64,000 nt of DNA from Rhodamnia argentea (GCF_020921035.1 NC_063151.1:22326934-22390933); one strand, 5' to 3'; positions 45,909 to 57,655 are shown, counted from the stretch's first letter. The notes: generated by a model from the letters alone, not told the origin. Program-made: numbers and translations.

Positions 45909-47138
45909 GGGTAGCGTTTTTTCCACTCTCAATATAACTAAAACACTTCCTAGCATATTGTTTTGACAATATTAACCTTTGTGGTCCCACCATTTTTAAG
46001 CATTCTTCATTTGCTTTTTTTTTTTTTTTCGGTGCCACTTTCCTTCTTCTAATTTGTTTCTATGTTCTCTCTTTCTAAAACACCCATCTCATGCCAATAA
46101 TAGACAAGTTTTTGACACCCTAGGTCTCTTACCGACACAAGCAATTGACGTAGTTGAAGCCCCAATTTGTAGAAACCTATACCTTACCCAACTAGTCCTC
46201 TTCCATATCCACTTCTTCAATTAAAATATCAATTGTAAGTAAAAACCCATCTCATATCTCTTCACTCTTCACCCTCATTGCATCCCTTTCACTCGCTGTG
46301 TTATTCATTTTCCCATTTCGCATCAAACATTTAGATTGATTGATCATGAAGACAAGAACAACCCCCGTTAAAGATTCAAATCTAGGAGTTGACGCCCTTG
46401 CCCAAATCCTCATCAAGCTCATCAGTAATGTCTACTTCTCCATCTTCATCTTCTTGGTCATGATCATCACCGTCATAGCTGATTTGCCATCACCTACTAG
46501 CCTCCATATCTATGGCTTGAATTCGCCCCTACTCTCACTAAGTTGTTTATACAAACCGAAAATGCCACTTTGAAGAATGACAATCCTCTAGATGGTGAGA
46601 ATGCCCTCCTCGCCCCTGCGTCTCTCCTACTTTAGCTCCAATCTGAATCGCCGAGCCGCCATCGCAGGTGATTGAAAGGGCTGAAGAGGTGATTGCAAAC
46701 TCAACCCTCAAGCCCAAGCCCTTATGCCATGAAGAGGCTCTATAACCTGTCAATTGTTTGAATCCTTATGTTACGATCGTCGTTAAGAAATTTAATGCGA
46801 TAACCTTATTGTGTGCATGTGTATCAAACTTGGATTAAAGATTTAAAAACTAATGTGTGCAACATGGCCTAGACGACAAAGGAGAGTGTTCTTCTTTTTC
46901 TTTTTCTTTTTTCTATATAAATACTACTACGGCTTGAACCTTGATTAGATTAAGAGGAAATAGAGAGAAGTAAAAAGAAAGGAGGAAAATATGACCCACG
47001 ACAAAAGAAAAAGAAGAAAATCATAACCAAATAAAAAGGATGCTTAAAAAAAAAGGTAGGCCTCACAAGGGTTAATATTGTCAAAATATTATAATTGAAA
47101 GTGTTTTAGCTATGGTGGGAGTGTAAAAAGTGCAACCC
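45909..47138. mobile_element. Non-autonomous DNA transposon with about 83-bp terminal inverted repeats
   Basis: The left end 45909-45991 (starting GGGTAGCG) and the right end 47055-47138 (reverse complement starting GGGTTGCA) match over about 83 bases, sharing phrases such as agctaaaacactt and ttttgacaatattaacc. The element sits between the A-run and the aaatttgcaaatggc phrase that are adjacent in the paralogous locus. No transposase is visible in the about 1.07-kb interior. An A-rich target hides the duplication, so the superfamily is uncertain. Confidence 0.8.
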
Positions 47139-47189
47139 AAAAAATTTGCAAATGGCTTTTGGCTGCATATTTATTTTTTTCCTTTTTTA

Positions 47190-47690
47190 AAAAAAAAAAA
47201 CAAAACTCTTGGGATGAGGAGATCTCGATGGCGAGGCCACCACAGCCAAAGGTATTGGCCTGGACGAGTAAGAGGAGTCTGATGGTGGCCTCTGGCGACT
47301 CGGTGTCGATGGGGAGGAGCTTGCGAAGCAAGGCCGGGCAGGGGCGATCGAGGACCTGGGAGAGAGGGTAGTTGACTTCGGCTTCGACAAACTCGGTGTC
47401 ATCGCCCCTGTCGTCGCAGTCGATGTAGAGGTTGTCTTTGATCCTCCCAACGAGAGGGTAGAAACCAGCGAGCACTCTGGACAGTGACTACTTGAAACGA
47501 CTTGGCCAGTGGGGAGACGTGCGCTCGCGTTCGAGGTGTAGAGGAGGAGGACAGAGGTGTAGAGGATGGAAGTGAGCTGACCAAAGGAGGAGAGCTTGAA
47601 ATTCTTAAGGTGGTTTGGTGTCGGAGACGGCGGTTTGGTGGTTTCTGCAGCGACGACCTTGACCTTCAGTTCGATCGTCAGATAGAGAGG
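47190..47690 (-). pseudogene. BAHD acyltransferase N-terminal fragment, copy 2
   Basis: This is the paralogue of 29456-29974. The minus strand reads ELKVKVVAAET, PSPTPNHLKNFKLSSF, then after a frame break FYPLVGRIKDNLYIDCDD and VQANTFGCGGLAIEI, ending in the same A/T-rich run before the HXXXD position. The middle (about 47480-47560) is frameshifted. It is dead like its sister, and more degraded. Confidence 0.82.
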
Positions 47691-48106
47691 ATCTATAAGG
47701 GCTGAGGTTGGCCCTAAATTTGTAGCACTTGTTGGATTGGGTGTGTGTGTGTGTGTGTGTTTTTTTTATCCCATCACTATGCTCGCCAGTATTCGTTATC
47801 CCACCCCATGCTAATATCAAGTTCTAAAATTTCCTCGAGCATGCTTCGTGATCGTAAGAAAGATAAAAACGTAAAGAGTAAAATTGTGAGTAGTGATGGG
47901 ATGAAAAAAACTTGCTCTACAGCGAAAAGAAGCAAAAATCCAAAATTTCTTGAAGGTTGGGCTGGGCCATGTGGCCTGGGCAACCAAAAAAGTTATTGAG
48001 CCTGGGTCAGCCCATTAGGGACCATGGGCACCAGGCCCATAAAAGGCTTGGCCCAGTTTGAAACGGGCTCGTTCTTGGCGCGGGCCCAAGCGTTTAGCCT
48101 ACTCTA

Positions 48107-48145
<39 letters not shown>

Positions 48146-48649
48146 GAGGAGGAGAGTTTTGACTTTTGACGGAATCTTTGACCAAATTGACGCGGGCAAA
48201 TTTACCCGCCTTGGTAGACGATTCAAGAGAACCCAAAAAATGAGAAAGGGTTAAATCCAAGCCGATTCACCTTTTCTTTCCTTTAAATTTGTGACAATTT
48301 GGTCCCTCAATCGTTGGAAATCGGTTTGCTTTACCCTACTCACCATAATCTAATCAAATAACTCTACACCGCTTTCACTTGCCTAGCCAATGGCATAAAA
48401 CAAAAACAAATAAAAAAAAATCCCTCCATCGCTATCGAAATTTCTCATATTTGCTATTCTATATAGGTGATGTCATCGAATTTAGATTTCCAGACTATAT
48501 GAGTAATGAATTTCGATGAGTAAATCTTCTTGCATATTGGGCGAAAGGAGCAAAATGACATTCCAATATTTTTGAAAGCGTAAATTGGCATTTCCCTTTT
48601 CTTTTTAGGCCTAATTAAGTAGGGAGAAATTAGGCACACCCTTGTTTTG
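47691..48649. other. Intergenic with microsatellites and TGGGCC-rich stretch
   Basis: A GT repeat (about 47740-47760) and a GA repeat followed by GGA repeats (about 48108-48155) are clear. Between 47950 and 48090 many TGGGC/GCCCA motifs occur. No supported gene. Confidence 0.55.
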
Positions 48650-49182
48650 CGCGATGTCTTCTATCTTTTCTTGGTTTGCAAGTGTAATTCATCTAAATTT
48701 CTTTTGTCATTAGTGATGACACGCCTAGATTTTATGTGGACGTCAAGCGATGTCATATAGTGCTTTACCTATTACAATCTAATTATAAAGGAATTCCGGT
48801 ATCATATCAAATTCAATTAATTGGGAATAAGCGAGTATTATAAGGCCGAATGAGAACTTTTAACCATTTTTTTTCAAACTTGTGGCAAAATTTTGGGATA
48901 GAATTGAAACTACAAATCAATATTTGAGGGCAAAATTAGAAGAAGAATGAAGTAGGAGGAGGACGTAGAATTGGACAAATCCCAAACATGTGGGACAAGG
49001 TGTAGTTGGCGGCGGTCTTTTCAAACGCATCGCCGCCAAGTCAATGCTCACTCAAATAAGAATAAGAGAAACTTCAATGCTGTGTGCTTTGTCAACGAGC
49101 AAACGCAATCGCATTTCCTTCGCTATAAGAAAGCACCCGGTTCATTTTCCATGACAAAACAAATTCAGAGAGAGAGAGAGAG
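48650..49182 (+). promoter_or_regulatory. 5' flank of WAK-A2
   Basis: This aligns with 1-491. The TATA-like TATAAGA is conserved at 49124-49130, and the 5' UTR ends in a GA run right before the ATG. Confidence 0.6.
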
Positions 49183-51523
49183 ATGAGTTCAACGTGGAAT
49201 CCTTCGGAGATAATGGGGATCATGTTGGTGGTCGGACAGTTGCTACTGATGTTGGCATCGTCATCGTCATCTCAAAATGTATCTTCCAGCTGCCAAGAAA
49301 CTTGCGGCGGGGTCGCCGTGCCTTACCCCTTTGGCATCGGTGAGGGCTGCTTCTTGAACGAGTACTTCTCCATCCGCTGCAATGTCAACCCGCCCGCCTC
49401 CGGCCCCAAACCCTACTTATGGAGCTCCAACATTGAAGTCCTTCGCATATCGGCCGACGATGAACTCCCGCATCCACATCTACATTGGCAAGGACTGCTA
49501 CACTGAGTCTGGGGCACAGGTGCCGTGCTCGACTGCCTTCGTGAGGCTCCACGCGTTCCCTTTCTCCAGTGCCAAGAACAAGTTCACGGCCATTGGGAGC
49601 AACACGTTCGGCCTGATCGCGGGAGCCAACGGCCAGGGCTTCTCAAGCGGCTGCCTCTTGGTGTGCACCGGGATGGAGGACATGAAAGACGGGGCGTGCA
49701 ATTGGATCGGGTGTTGCCAGACCTCGATACCCGACATGCTCCTCAAATCCAACGCCAGCGTGGGCAGCTGGAACAACCACACGAACGTGTGGAGTTTCAA
49801 TCCCAGCAGTTACGCGTTCATAGTCGAAGAGAAGTCCTTCACATTCAGTACGGACGATCAGAGTGGCATGAGGAACAGGACGCTGGTCCCCTCGGTGCTC
49901 GACTGCGCTGTTTGGAACGAGACTTGAGCCCAGGCGGCCAAGGATCCGGCGACCTTCGCCTGTAAGGCGCACAGCGAGTACTTTGATTTTGCTGACGTGC
50001 TCGGCTACCGATGCAATTGCTCTTCTGGGTATGAGGGGAATCCATACCTTGGTTGTGTAGGTTGGTACAAATTCAAGTGCTCGACGATGATAATTTGATG
50101 CTCTTGTTTCGTCATTTTAATGTGTGTTTGATTTGGGTAGATATTGATGAATGTGTGGATCCAGCGAAGAACCTGTGTAAGGGAATTGGCCATAACGTTG
50201 AGGGGAGTTATACATGCTCATGCCCAAAGGGTTATCATGGTGACGGCAAGAAGGGTGAAGATGCACAAGGATGCATTGCTGATCGTAAATCATCACATTT
50301 GGTGGTGATTTTGGTTGGTAAGTTCTTCCATCTCTTCAGAAGATTTTTGTGATTAGTATCGATCTTAATGTGGTTTCGAGAAAATAATATTCATTCATTG
50401 AGCTCGCTATAGGAAATATTTGCTTTCTGAGTCCAGAAAAATGGTGGCTTGCTTTTGCAGCAACAATTGCATGAACCTGACAGAACCACAAACGCCATGA
50501 AGGTCTTCAGTGCTGAAGAGCTAGAGAAGGCCACCGAGCATTATGACCAGAGCAGAACAGTTGGCCGAGGAGGATTCGGCACCGTTTGCAAAGGGACCTT
50601 GCCAAATAACATGATAGTTGCGATTAAGAAGTCCAAGCTTGTGGATGGGAGCCAAATCGAGCTGGTCGTTAACGAATTTCATAGTGCTTTCTCAGATTAA
50701 TCATCGAAATGTGGTCAAGCCATTGGGGTGTTGTTTGGAAACAGAAGTGCCTCTGCTAGTGTTTGAGTTCGTGAACAGTGGGACTCTCTTTGATCACTTC
50801 CACAGCCCAAGCAAGTCCTCCAAGGTGTCCTTGAGAATTGCCTCGGAAAGTGCAGGAGTCCTATCCTTCTTGCACTCCGCATCTTCCCTTCCATAATCCA
50901 TCGGGACATCAAGTCGACCAACATCCTCATGGATGCTAATTACACTGCCAAAGTCACCGACTTCGGAGCTTCACAATTAGTCCCGCTCGATCAAGACGAA
51001 TTGTCTACTATGGTTCAGGAAACATTAGGATACTTAGACCTTGAATACATGCATACTAGCCAGTTGATGGAAAAAAACAATGTTTATAGCTTTGGGGTTG
51101 TGCTAGTCGAGCTGTTGACAGGGAAGAAGGCGTTCTCCTTCGATTGACCTGAAGAAGAGAGGTGCTTGGCCATGTACTTTCTTTCGGCCTTGAAAGAGGA
51201 CCGGCTGTTTCAGATTGTTGAGGAGCTCATTGCAAACGAAGACAATGAGCAAGTGAAGAAAGTTGCCAATCTTGCAAATAGGTGCTTGAGATTAAAAGGC
51301 GAGGAGAGGCCAACCGTGAAGGAAGTGGCAATTGAATTGGATGCAATTAGGGCAATGGCTAACGATCCATGGGTTTATTGAGTTGAATCCAGAAGAAACG
51401 GTTCATTTGCTCGGAGCGATGACCGACTCCATTGTTTATGCGAATAGTCCTGGGACAACGAACACAGGGTATACTGATAGTACGAAAAACCATGTCATAC
51501 CCCCACTTAGTAGTGGCAGATGA
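49183..51523 (+). pseudogene. WAK-A2: wall-associated kinase-like pseudogene lacking the membrane segment
   Basis: Exon 1 (49183-50060) has an extra C near 49467 that shifts the frame, and a TGA at 49925-49927 where A1 encodes Cys. Cysteines of the GUB_WAK region are also lost (CDTFG reads SNTFG, FNPCSY reads FNPSSY). Exon 2 (50141-50317) is open. Relative to A1, about 776 bases are deleted, joining intron 2 (equivalent to about 2192) directly to the juxtamembrane NGGLLLQQQ (equivalent to about 2968), so the acceptor and transmembrane helix are gone. The kinase has frameshifts near 50680 and 50895, TGA at 51145-51147 and a TGA near 51380, and reads HRDIKSTN but GFGTVCKG and [10 protein letters not shown]. 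The tail ends at 51523. Confidence 0.93.
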
Positions 51524-52030
51524 GAAGATTGTACAAAATTATTCCTTTGACATTCATATCATTCATTTTTTTGTAAATCAGTAGCATTGTACTAATGTAC
51601 TAAGTCAGGAGTTGGTTTATGTTTTGAGTTTCTGACAGACACTAATGTGACGGTCAGCGTCCTTAAGCGATCTCGTAAGCCGCACATGCATGGCTGTCGT
51701 ATTAGGCTGGTGATCAATAAATCCATTGTCAGGATGATTATCACCCTGCTGCAAGTTTGTCCCATTAAAAGGATTTTGTATGGATTGGTGGCCAAATTGG
51801 TGGGACTTATCCAACTTAGGTGCTGGGATCTGTCACATGCAGAGAGCAAATAGTGCCCAAGCTGAGTGAAACATTGCAGGAAAGCAAAACAGCCAGATTA
51901 TTATGATTCTGTCAAGTGCGAGCTCAAGAAAAGCGAGGCCAAACTTCATTTGAAAGCACAATTTGAGTTTTGACGGTGTATCTGCATGTTAGTACTTTGG
52001 TAGTTGGGGCTCGAAGTGATTCAGAAATGA
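51524..52030. other. 3' flank of WAK-A2
   Basis: This aligns with 4067-4700 after A1, with a deletion of about 130 bases (equivalent to about 4137-4262). No gene. Confidence 0.5.
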
Positions 52031-52370
52031 TTGTTGCAGTAAGAACCACGAAGAACTTCAAATTGATCGCCCTCAAGTTTATGAACTACTTTATGGGCAT
52101 GGGAATTTCTCGATCCAATGAAGGAATCTAATTCTCTCAAGAAATATTGTTATGTTAAGTTCTGCAAGGGAAGGGACATTCAAGATGGATCAAGGAAAAA
52201 TCAGCTGTCATTTCCTCTGCTTTCGAATGAAAAGCTAAGGAAGAATGATACTGAAAAGATAGTTGATGGATAGATGTATAGACGTCTAATTAGAACTTTG
52301 CCATACATTCCACAACCAGATTTGATCAATTATGTAGCAACAGGCAAGCCATACATAGGACCAGGACTAC
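52030..52370 (+). mobile_element. Copia reverse-transcriptase C-terminal remnant
   Basis: A reading MNYFMGMGISRSNEG, then, after stops, KLRKNDTEKIVDG and YRRLIRTLPYIPQPDL, resembles the SYFLGIEV to YRSLIGSLLYLTATRPD stretch of Ty1/copia polyproteins. It runs on past the point (about 52195) where the A1 flank switches to another copia fragment. Confidence 0.6.
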
Positions 52371-52371
52371 T

Positions 52372-52713
52372 TCACCTGTGATCACACTCCTTAATCGTAT
52401 TAATGATTAAAAGCTTGACCGTGTCTGCTATATGCCTAGTTACAAAATTAGCCATCTCATTCCGGCACTCTTCGAATATTCTTCTTATCATTGCCAATGC
52501 TGCCAGATTTATCTCGATTTGCGCCCTCTTATCACCGATCAGCTGTCTCCGAGTATCATCCACACCCGTCTGCGTTTGATTTGTCACTGGAGGTACATTT
52601 GACAACTCCGATACGCCTGGTTGATCATCAAGGTGTGTTGGAGAGTTGTCATTGGCAAGGTTGTTTGGATTGCATTGATTTTTAGTTCTCATTGTCATAC
52701 TCGGATCAACCAC
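52372..52713 (-). CDS. Hypothetical 113-codon ORF, possibly retroelement-derived
   Basis: The translation is polar, Asn- and Gln-rich at its N-terminus (VPPVTNQTQTGVDDTRR) and then helical (EINLAALAMIRRIFEECRNE). This resembles the start of a retrotransposon gag-like protein, but I recognise no defined domain. It has no copy elsewhere in the window, and it may simply be a chance ORF. Confidence 0.25.
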   Translation of the reverse strand: MVDPSMTMRTKNQCNPNNLANDNSPTHLDDQPGVSELSNVPPVTNQTQTGVDDTRRQLIGDKRAQIEINLAALAMIRRIFEECRNEMANFVTRHIADTVKLLIINTIKECDHR

Positions 52714-52739
52714 AACAATCTCATCGGACGTGCCAAAAA

Positions 52740-54390
52740 GATATTTTGCCGGAATTTCTCTGCGACAAAATATCTTTTACCAAATTGGTTCTTCGGCTTT
52801 TAAATGTAATAAAGGGTTCTATAAAGATTTTGGATAGGAGATATATAGATGGTAAAAAAATCAACACATGAAATTTGCAAAGATTCCGATAGAATTACAT
52901 AAATATGGACTTAGCGAGAGTTTAACTCAATGGGGAGACTTGATAAGTACAATTTAAAGGAAATTGATATAAGAGGACTTGAAAGAAATTACACAAACGT
53001 GAACCGAACTAGAGTTTGACTCGACGGGTTTGGCAAACACAATTCCTCTCAAAAGATAATGAACCAAACGTATCCAAAACTATGCCGGAATTTATCTCGA
53101 CAACAAAGCCTGAATACACCTCGATAATATATCAGAGTTTGACTCAATCATGTAAAATGTAAGATAAAGATAAATGCCGGAGTTTCACTCGACGATGAGA
53201 ATTTGAAAGCTACAACTAAGAAAAAAAAAGTGTAGTACGATAAGTAAAGGTAAGATAAATTTTGTTGATTTGTTCGGGAGGCTCTTCGGTGGATGCTTGG
53301 TGGTATTTATAATAGTTGGAAAGGTAAGTCATGGTTATAGCTTTTAGCACGTCGATAGCTGCCACGTCAATTGTTTCTTATAAACTCTCTTGACTAGTTC
53401 CTCAAACAATTATTGGCTTTGGGCATAGCACTGTTGATAATTTTAAACCTTTGCATCAGTTCTAACCTCTTTTCTCGGATCAGTCGTGCACATGTTCTCC
53501 ACCTTCATATCTTTCAAACCGAATTGGTAGTAACTGTCGATAGCCTCTAGGTTTCTTGTATTGACTCAGTGCCTTCTTTTCATCCATGTACTCTCGTCTT
53601 ACGTGCTTTAAGCACTCTCGGTTCGTATTCTCAGAAAGCTATCTGCCTATCGATGATCGTTCTCCTGCCAAGTAATTCAAAAGCAAATATTCATCTTTTT
53701 TGGTGCTCCTTGGAAAGTATTTGGATCGTTGGCGGGATTCCCTTTCATTGGAACCAATGCTTGAAGCTTACTTTGTCCATCCTTGATATATTCCCCTACT
53801 TTGGACACGTGACATTATCTTCCGTCGGTCTTGGTGGCTCGTTCAATGTTTCTTTGCTAATTGATACTTGTAAGAATCTTAATGTGTCTTGCACATGATT
53901 TCCTTGTATCTTGATATTGTCGAGACACTTGCTCCTCCCGTGTTTAGCACGTGTGCTGGTTTTTCACGTGCATATCACATGTACCGATGAGCGGATTATT
54001 TTGAATGCCAACAATAATATACCATATTCTTTTGAAAATACTTTATTTAATTTGCCCTTTTTCCAAGTATAAACTCAATCGGACGTAAATTTTTCTCATA
54101 CCTTCTGTTTAACTATGTTAGTTGGGTCCTTACCAAAAAAAAAAAAAAACTATGTTAGTTGGGTTAAATGACAATACTTTGTGAAGCGTCATACCATAAT
54201 AGATTAGTAGTTAATGAAATATCACGTGGTGAGCACATCCGCAAATACTCCGTCAGAAGTAGAGTGAAACCGGCCCTAAGTATATGCATATATTTTTGGT
54301 CTAAGGCCGTAAGTATGGTTACGCTAACTTGGTCTGTATAAAAATAAAAGTAACGACGAAGAACTGATGATGTTGCCTCCAGGAATTACT
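52740..54390. other. Repeat-like intergenic DNA with recurring GAGTTTGACTCGACG motif
   Basis: Between 52910 and 53210 the motif gagtttgactcgacg or variants occurs about six times (near 52920, 53010, 53092, 53115, 53133 and 53180) at irregular spacing. An ORF at 53569-53898 is not recognised. About 54000-54270 is duplicated at 56340-56590. Confidence 0.4.
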
Positions 54391-54449
54391 AATTATTTAT
54401 GCTGTCCCTTTCAAAATGTCCACCCAACTTCAGTAGTCCCCGTTTCAGC

Positions 54450-54584
54450 CGTGACCTTGAAGAAGCTGAGCATCTGCTTGGTGAGATATCAAGCAAATGG
54501 GATGGCATCCTCAAAAGCAGTGCATCAGGAAATGATGATAGCATAAGTAACCAAGTGCCCTTCGAACTTGAAAGGGGAAGATGA
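54450..54584 (+). pseudogene. WAK-like C-terminal tail fragment
   Basis: The reading DLEEAEHLLGEISSKWDG, with an ending DDSISNQVPFELERGR and a TGA, has the layout of the WAK tails in this window (EEALHLLGE, then DSMKN, ending SGR) but belongs to a more distant member. Nothing of the kinase precedes it. Confidence 0.45.
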
Positions 54585-54844
54585 GACTTCATGGCACTAA
54601 TTGCCCCCGTGCTATAAATCGTTTTTCTTTTGTATTTCCTTGTCTCTTTTGTCGTCGTCGTCATCGTCTTTTTAGTTGCTTGTTCTATGTACTCAAAGTT
54701 CAGATGCTGCGTCCAAACAGATTACCTGGCCTTTATATTTGAGTGACATAACATTTGGGCGATAACTGAGAAATGGAAAAATGCCAAAAATATTCTCGAG
54801 TGTTTATCTCATTCAGCGAGCTAGGAATTGGCCAACTTTGTATT

Positions 54845-55415
54845 GCCTCCATCTTGCTAGGATCTACTCTTAACACCATCCTTGGCGACAATATAGCCTA
54901 AGAAAACCAGGCCGCTTGTGCAAAAGTGACACTTCTTCAAGTTGGCATACAAGCGTTGTTCCCTTAGCACTTGGAGAATTTATGTAGATGTTCCAAAGGC
55001 TCCACTTGCGTCTTGCTATGCTACAGATCACGTGACATCAAAGTACACGACATCAAACTAGCCAACGAAAGGTTTTAAAACATGATCTATAAGATGCATA
55101 AAAGTACTTGGAGCATTAGAAACTTCAAAGGGCGTCACCATGCATCCATGAAGACCGTTCTTAGTTTTGAAATCGGTCTTCCTTTCATCTCCCAATTTCA
55201 TCCGGATTTAATAATAGCTGCTTCTAAGTTCAAAGCACAGAAGCTCCATGAAGTTGATCAAGCAAATATCATGGCGAGGAAAAAGAAAAAAACTTGATAT
55301 CTAGTTCACCGATCTATTATTGATACACATTTGCCAAGAACCATTTTTCTTTTGAACCAGAGGTGTCGAGACACCAAATGGACTGGAGATTTCTTGTATC
55401 AATTGATGTGACTAG
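54845..55415 (-). mobile_element. Ty3/Gypsy reverse-transcriptase remnant
   Basis: On the minus strand, from high to low coordinates, the readings are FGVSTPLVQKKNGSWQMC, then LRSSYY and [49 protein letters not shown] (catalytic YxDD lost), and finally LYANLKKCHFC with LVFLGYIVAKDGV. This is the conserved order of Gypsy reverse transcriptase. Frame changes and stops make it inactive. RNase H, integrase and LTRs are not seen. Confidence 0.88.
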
Positions 55416-56339
55416 CAGTATCACCTAGAGTGGATGAATAGATGATTCTAAAGAACATGATAAACTAATGTGGTATTTAAACTATTAAGTTCAAAACCAA
55501 GTTAGAGTGCGAACAGAAACATTGATATAATAAGATTTACGTGTATGCAATAGAGTATCGGATGCAGTATGTAAGAGTTAAGATATAAAAGAGTTTATAC
55601 ACAAAGTTCATAGTGGTTCGATTTATTGCCAGCCTACAACCACTCTCAATGTTCACAATCTATTGACTAGATTTTGCTAATCAATCGATGAAAGATCACA
55701 CAATAGAGTGATGGTACTCGAGTTTGTGGATCGCATTGTCTCACTACAATCACACGCTCAATGTCTCTCAAGGTATGCACACGGAAGACAAGTATGAAGC
55801 TCTTTTGAACTTTGAAATTGCTGATTCTGATCTCTCTACTTTCTTAAGCACAATGGTCTCCTTTTGTACTCTTTCACTTCCAATCTAACCGTTGGACAAT
55901 TTTCGAACACTCTCCAATCAATCCGTTAGACGAGCTTATACAAAGAAGATTGTGTAGTCGTAGAAGGACAAAATCAGAATATCCGTTGATTTGGCTGTAC
56001 ATATAAACAAATTTTGGGTTTTCATAAGTAGAGTTCTTCGTTTGAACAAGGAAGCTTGTCTTCAAAATGATCACCAATCAATCAAGATGTCTCGCATAAA
56101 GATTTGCGTTGCAAAACTATTTTTGAGATCAAGGATCAGTCATCTCTTTCTATAATGGGAAATCCAAACCAGATTACTAGCTGTTATGATGTATATACGA
56201 TTAAGGATCAATCATCTCTTTCTATAAGTACGTAGCGTCCCGGGAAACTAAGCTCACTTGGCTTAAGGAACTACATTCATGATGACCCATGTCAGTGAAG
56301 AGTATAACATAAAACTTTCCCTGATTAATCTTTTTTTTT
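55416..56339. other. Intergenic, repeat-like, nothing coding
   Basis: Phrases such as catagtggttcgatttattgcc suggest a dispersed repeat. A short near-duplicate (aaggatca then tcatctctttctataa) occurs at about 56130 and 56200. No domain found. Confidence 0.3.
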
Positions 56340-56590
56340 TTTCAAGTTTTAACTCAACACAAGATAAAATACCGATATTGTTTTGAAAATAATCTCAAAT
56401 TTATCCTGTGTTTCCAAGTATAAACTCAACAAGAGAGAAAATTTTCGCATACATGTCTTTTTATCTATTTTAGATAGTGGTTAAATGGCAATACTATGTC
56501 AAACATCATACCAAAATAGATTAGTAGTTGAATGAACTATCACGTGGCGAGCACATGCGCGAACACTCCATCAGCTCCGGCTTCTCACAT
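56340..56590. repeat. Second copy of the 54000-54270 repeat
   Basis: Shared phrases include aatagattagtagtt, tatcacgtgg and gagcacat, at about 80 percent identity by eye. The pair brackets the Gypsy remnant and the WAK tail and could be ancient LTRs or a local duplication. Confidence 0.45.
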
Positions 56591-56940
56591 AATACATCAG
56601 TAATTACATCTCTATCACGGTTCCCTAATTGTTGTAACAAAATTACTTTTGCAGCAAGTATTTAATAATAAATAATTGATGCCTATTAGGTTTTGTTCAC
56701 ACTCCCAATTGCAGGCTCCTCCTCGCGTCACCAACTCCAGCATCACCTTCGATCGTCACTGCACTGCGATCGAGTTTCTTTGTTAGCTGGTCCTAGGGAA
56801 CAAGATTGACATAATGTTAAGACACTAGAATTTGATTTAGCAAACAAATTTTCCAAGAAGTCGGGCTGAGTCTATGCTGCTCAAATTCACGGTCGATGAT
56901 TACAAGTTTTTCGATCGAACGGCTGCAACATGCCCGACCC

Positions 56941-57655
56941 CGCGGCTGATGATTACATCATCTATATGCATATACTTTTTACCAGACTTTTCCTTGACTT
57001 TTGTTATACACGAAATTATCAAAATGTTCCCAAATATGAAAAATTAATATAGGTTTGAGAATTTAAACATTGTTTTTAATTTTTATCAGATTAGTTAATA
57101 AGCGACCTTTTGTTTTATTTTAAGGAATCAATACGCAAGCGCCCTAATTGAAAAGCCGGTAGATGCTTGTGATGGCCAGAGACAAAGCCCTAACTAACTT
57201 AATAAGTTGGGACGCAAATGGCGTATGAAAAGGAATCCAAGAATATTGTAAAGAGAAATTTCTAAGGCCATCAACTGATGAAATCTGTCAATAAGTTGGC
57301 TTTTTTCATTAGTCATTGCCGTGTAACGACCAGAAGTTATAGTCCAATATTATGTTTTGGAAATTCTCAAACATAGGAAGCATCTGGTCTGGTTTTTTCC
57401 CTATCAACTGTTACTTTTTGTGTTAAGATGAACGTTTCAAAAAGAAAAAAAAAACTTTCCACGCGCAATATTAAAAATCGATGTGGAAAGGAAAAGACCG
57501 GACTTTTCTTTCCCATGGAGGGAGAGACATTTTCTTACGTTCTAGATTCGTAGATTGAGCTTTCAGAGATCATTTGAAAAGTAAGAGCAGCAAGACTTAG
57601 TCACCTAAGAAATTGTCGTCGAATCATCTCATGCAAGCGGCTTACTACCATAGAA
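56941..57655. repeat. Block shared with the WAK-C2 5' flank (32327-33050)
   Basis: This aligns throughout with the WAK-C2 upstream region but joins directly to a WAK-B-type flank at about 57655. Junction sequence before 56941 corresponds to the loop of the 32274-32364 inverted repeat. Confidence 0.65.

Noticed and set aside
53569-53898. 109-codon + ORF
   Set aside because: No recognisable domain and no conservation within the window, and it lies in repeat-like DNA.
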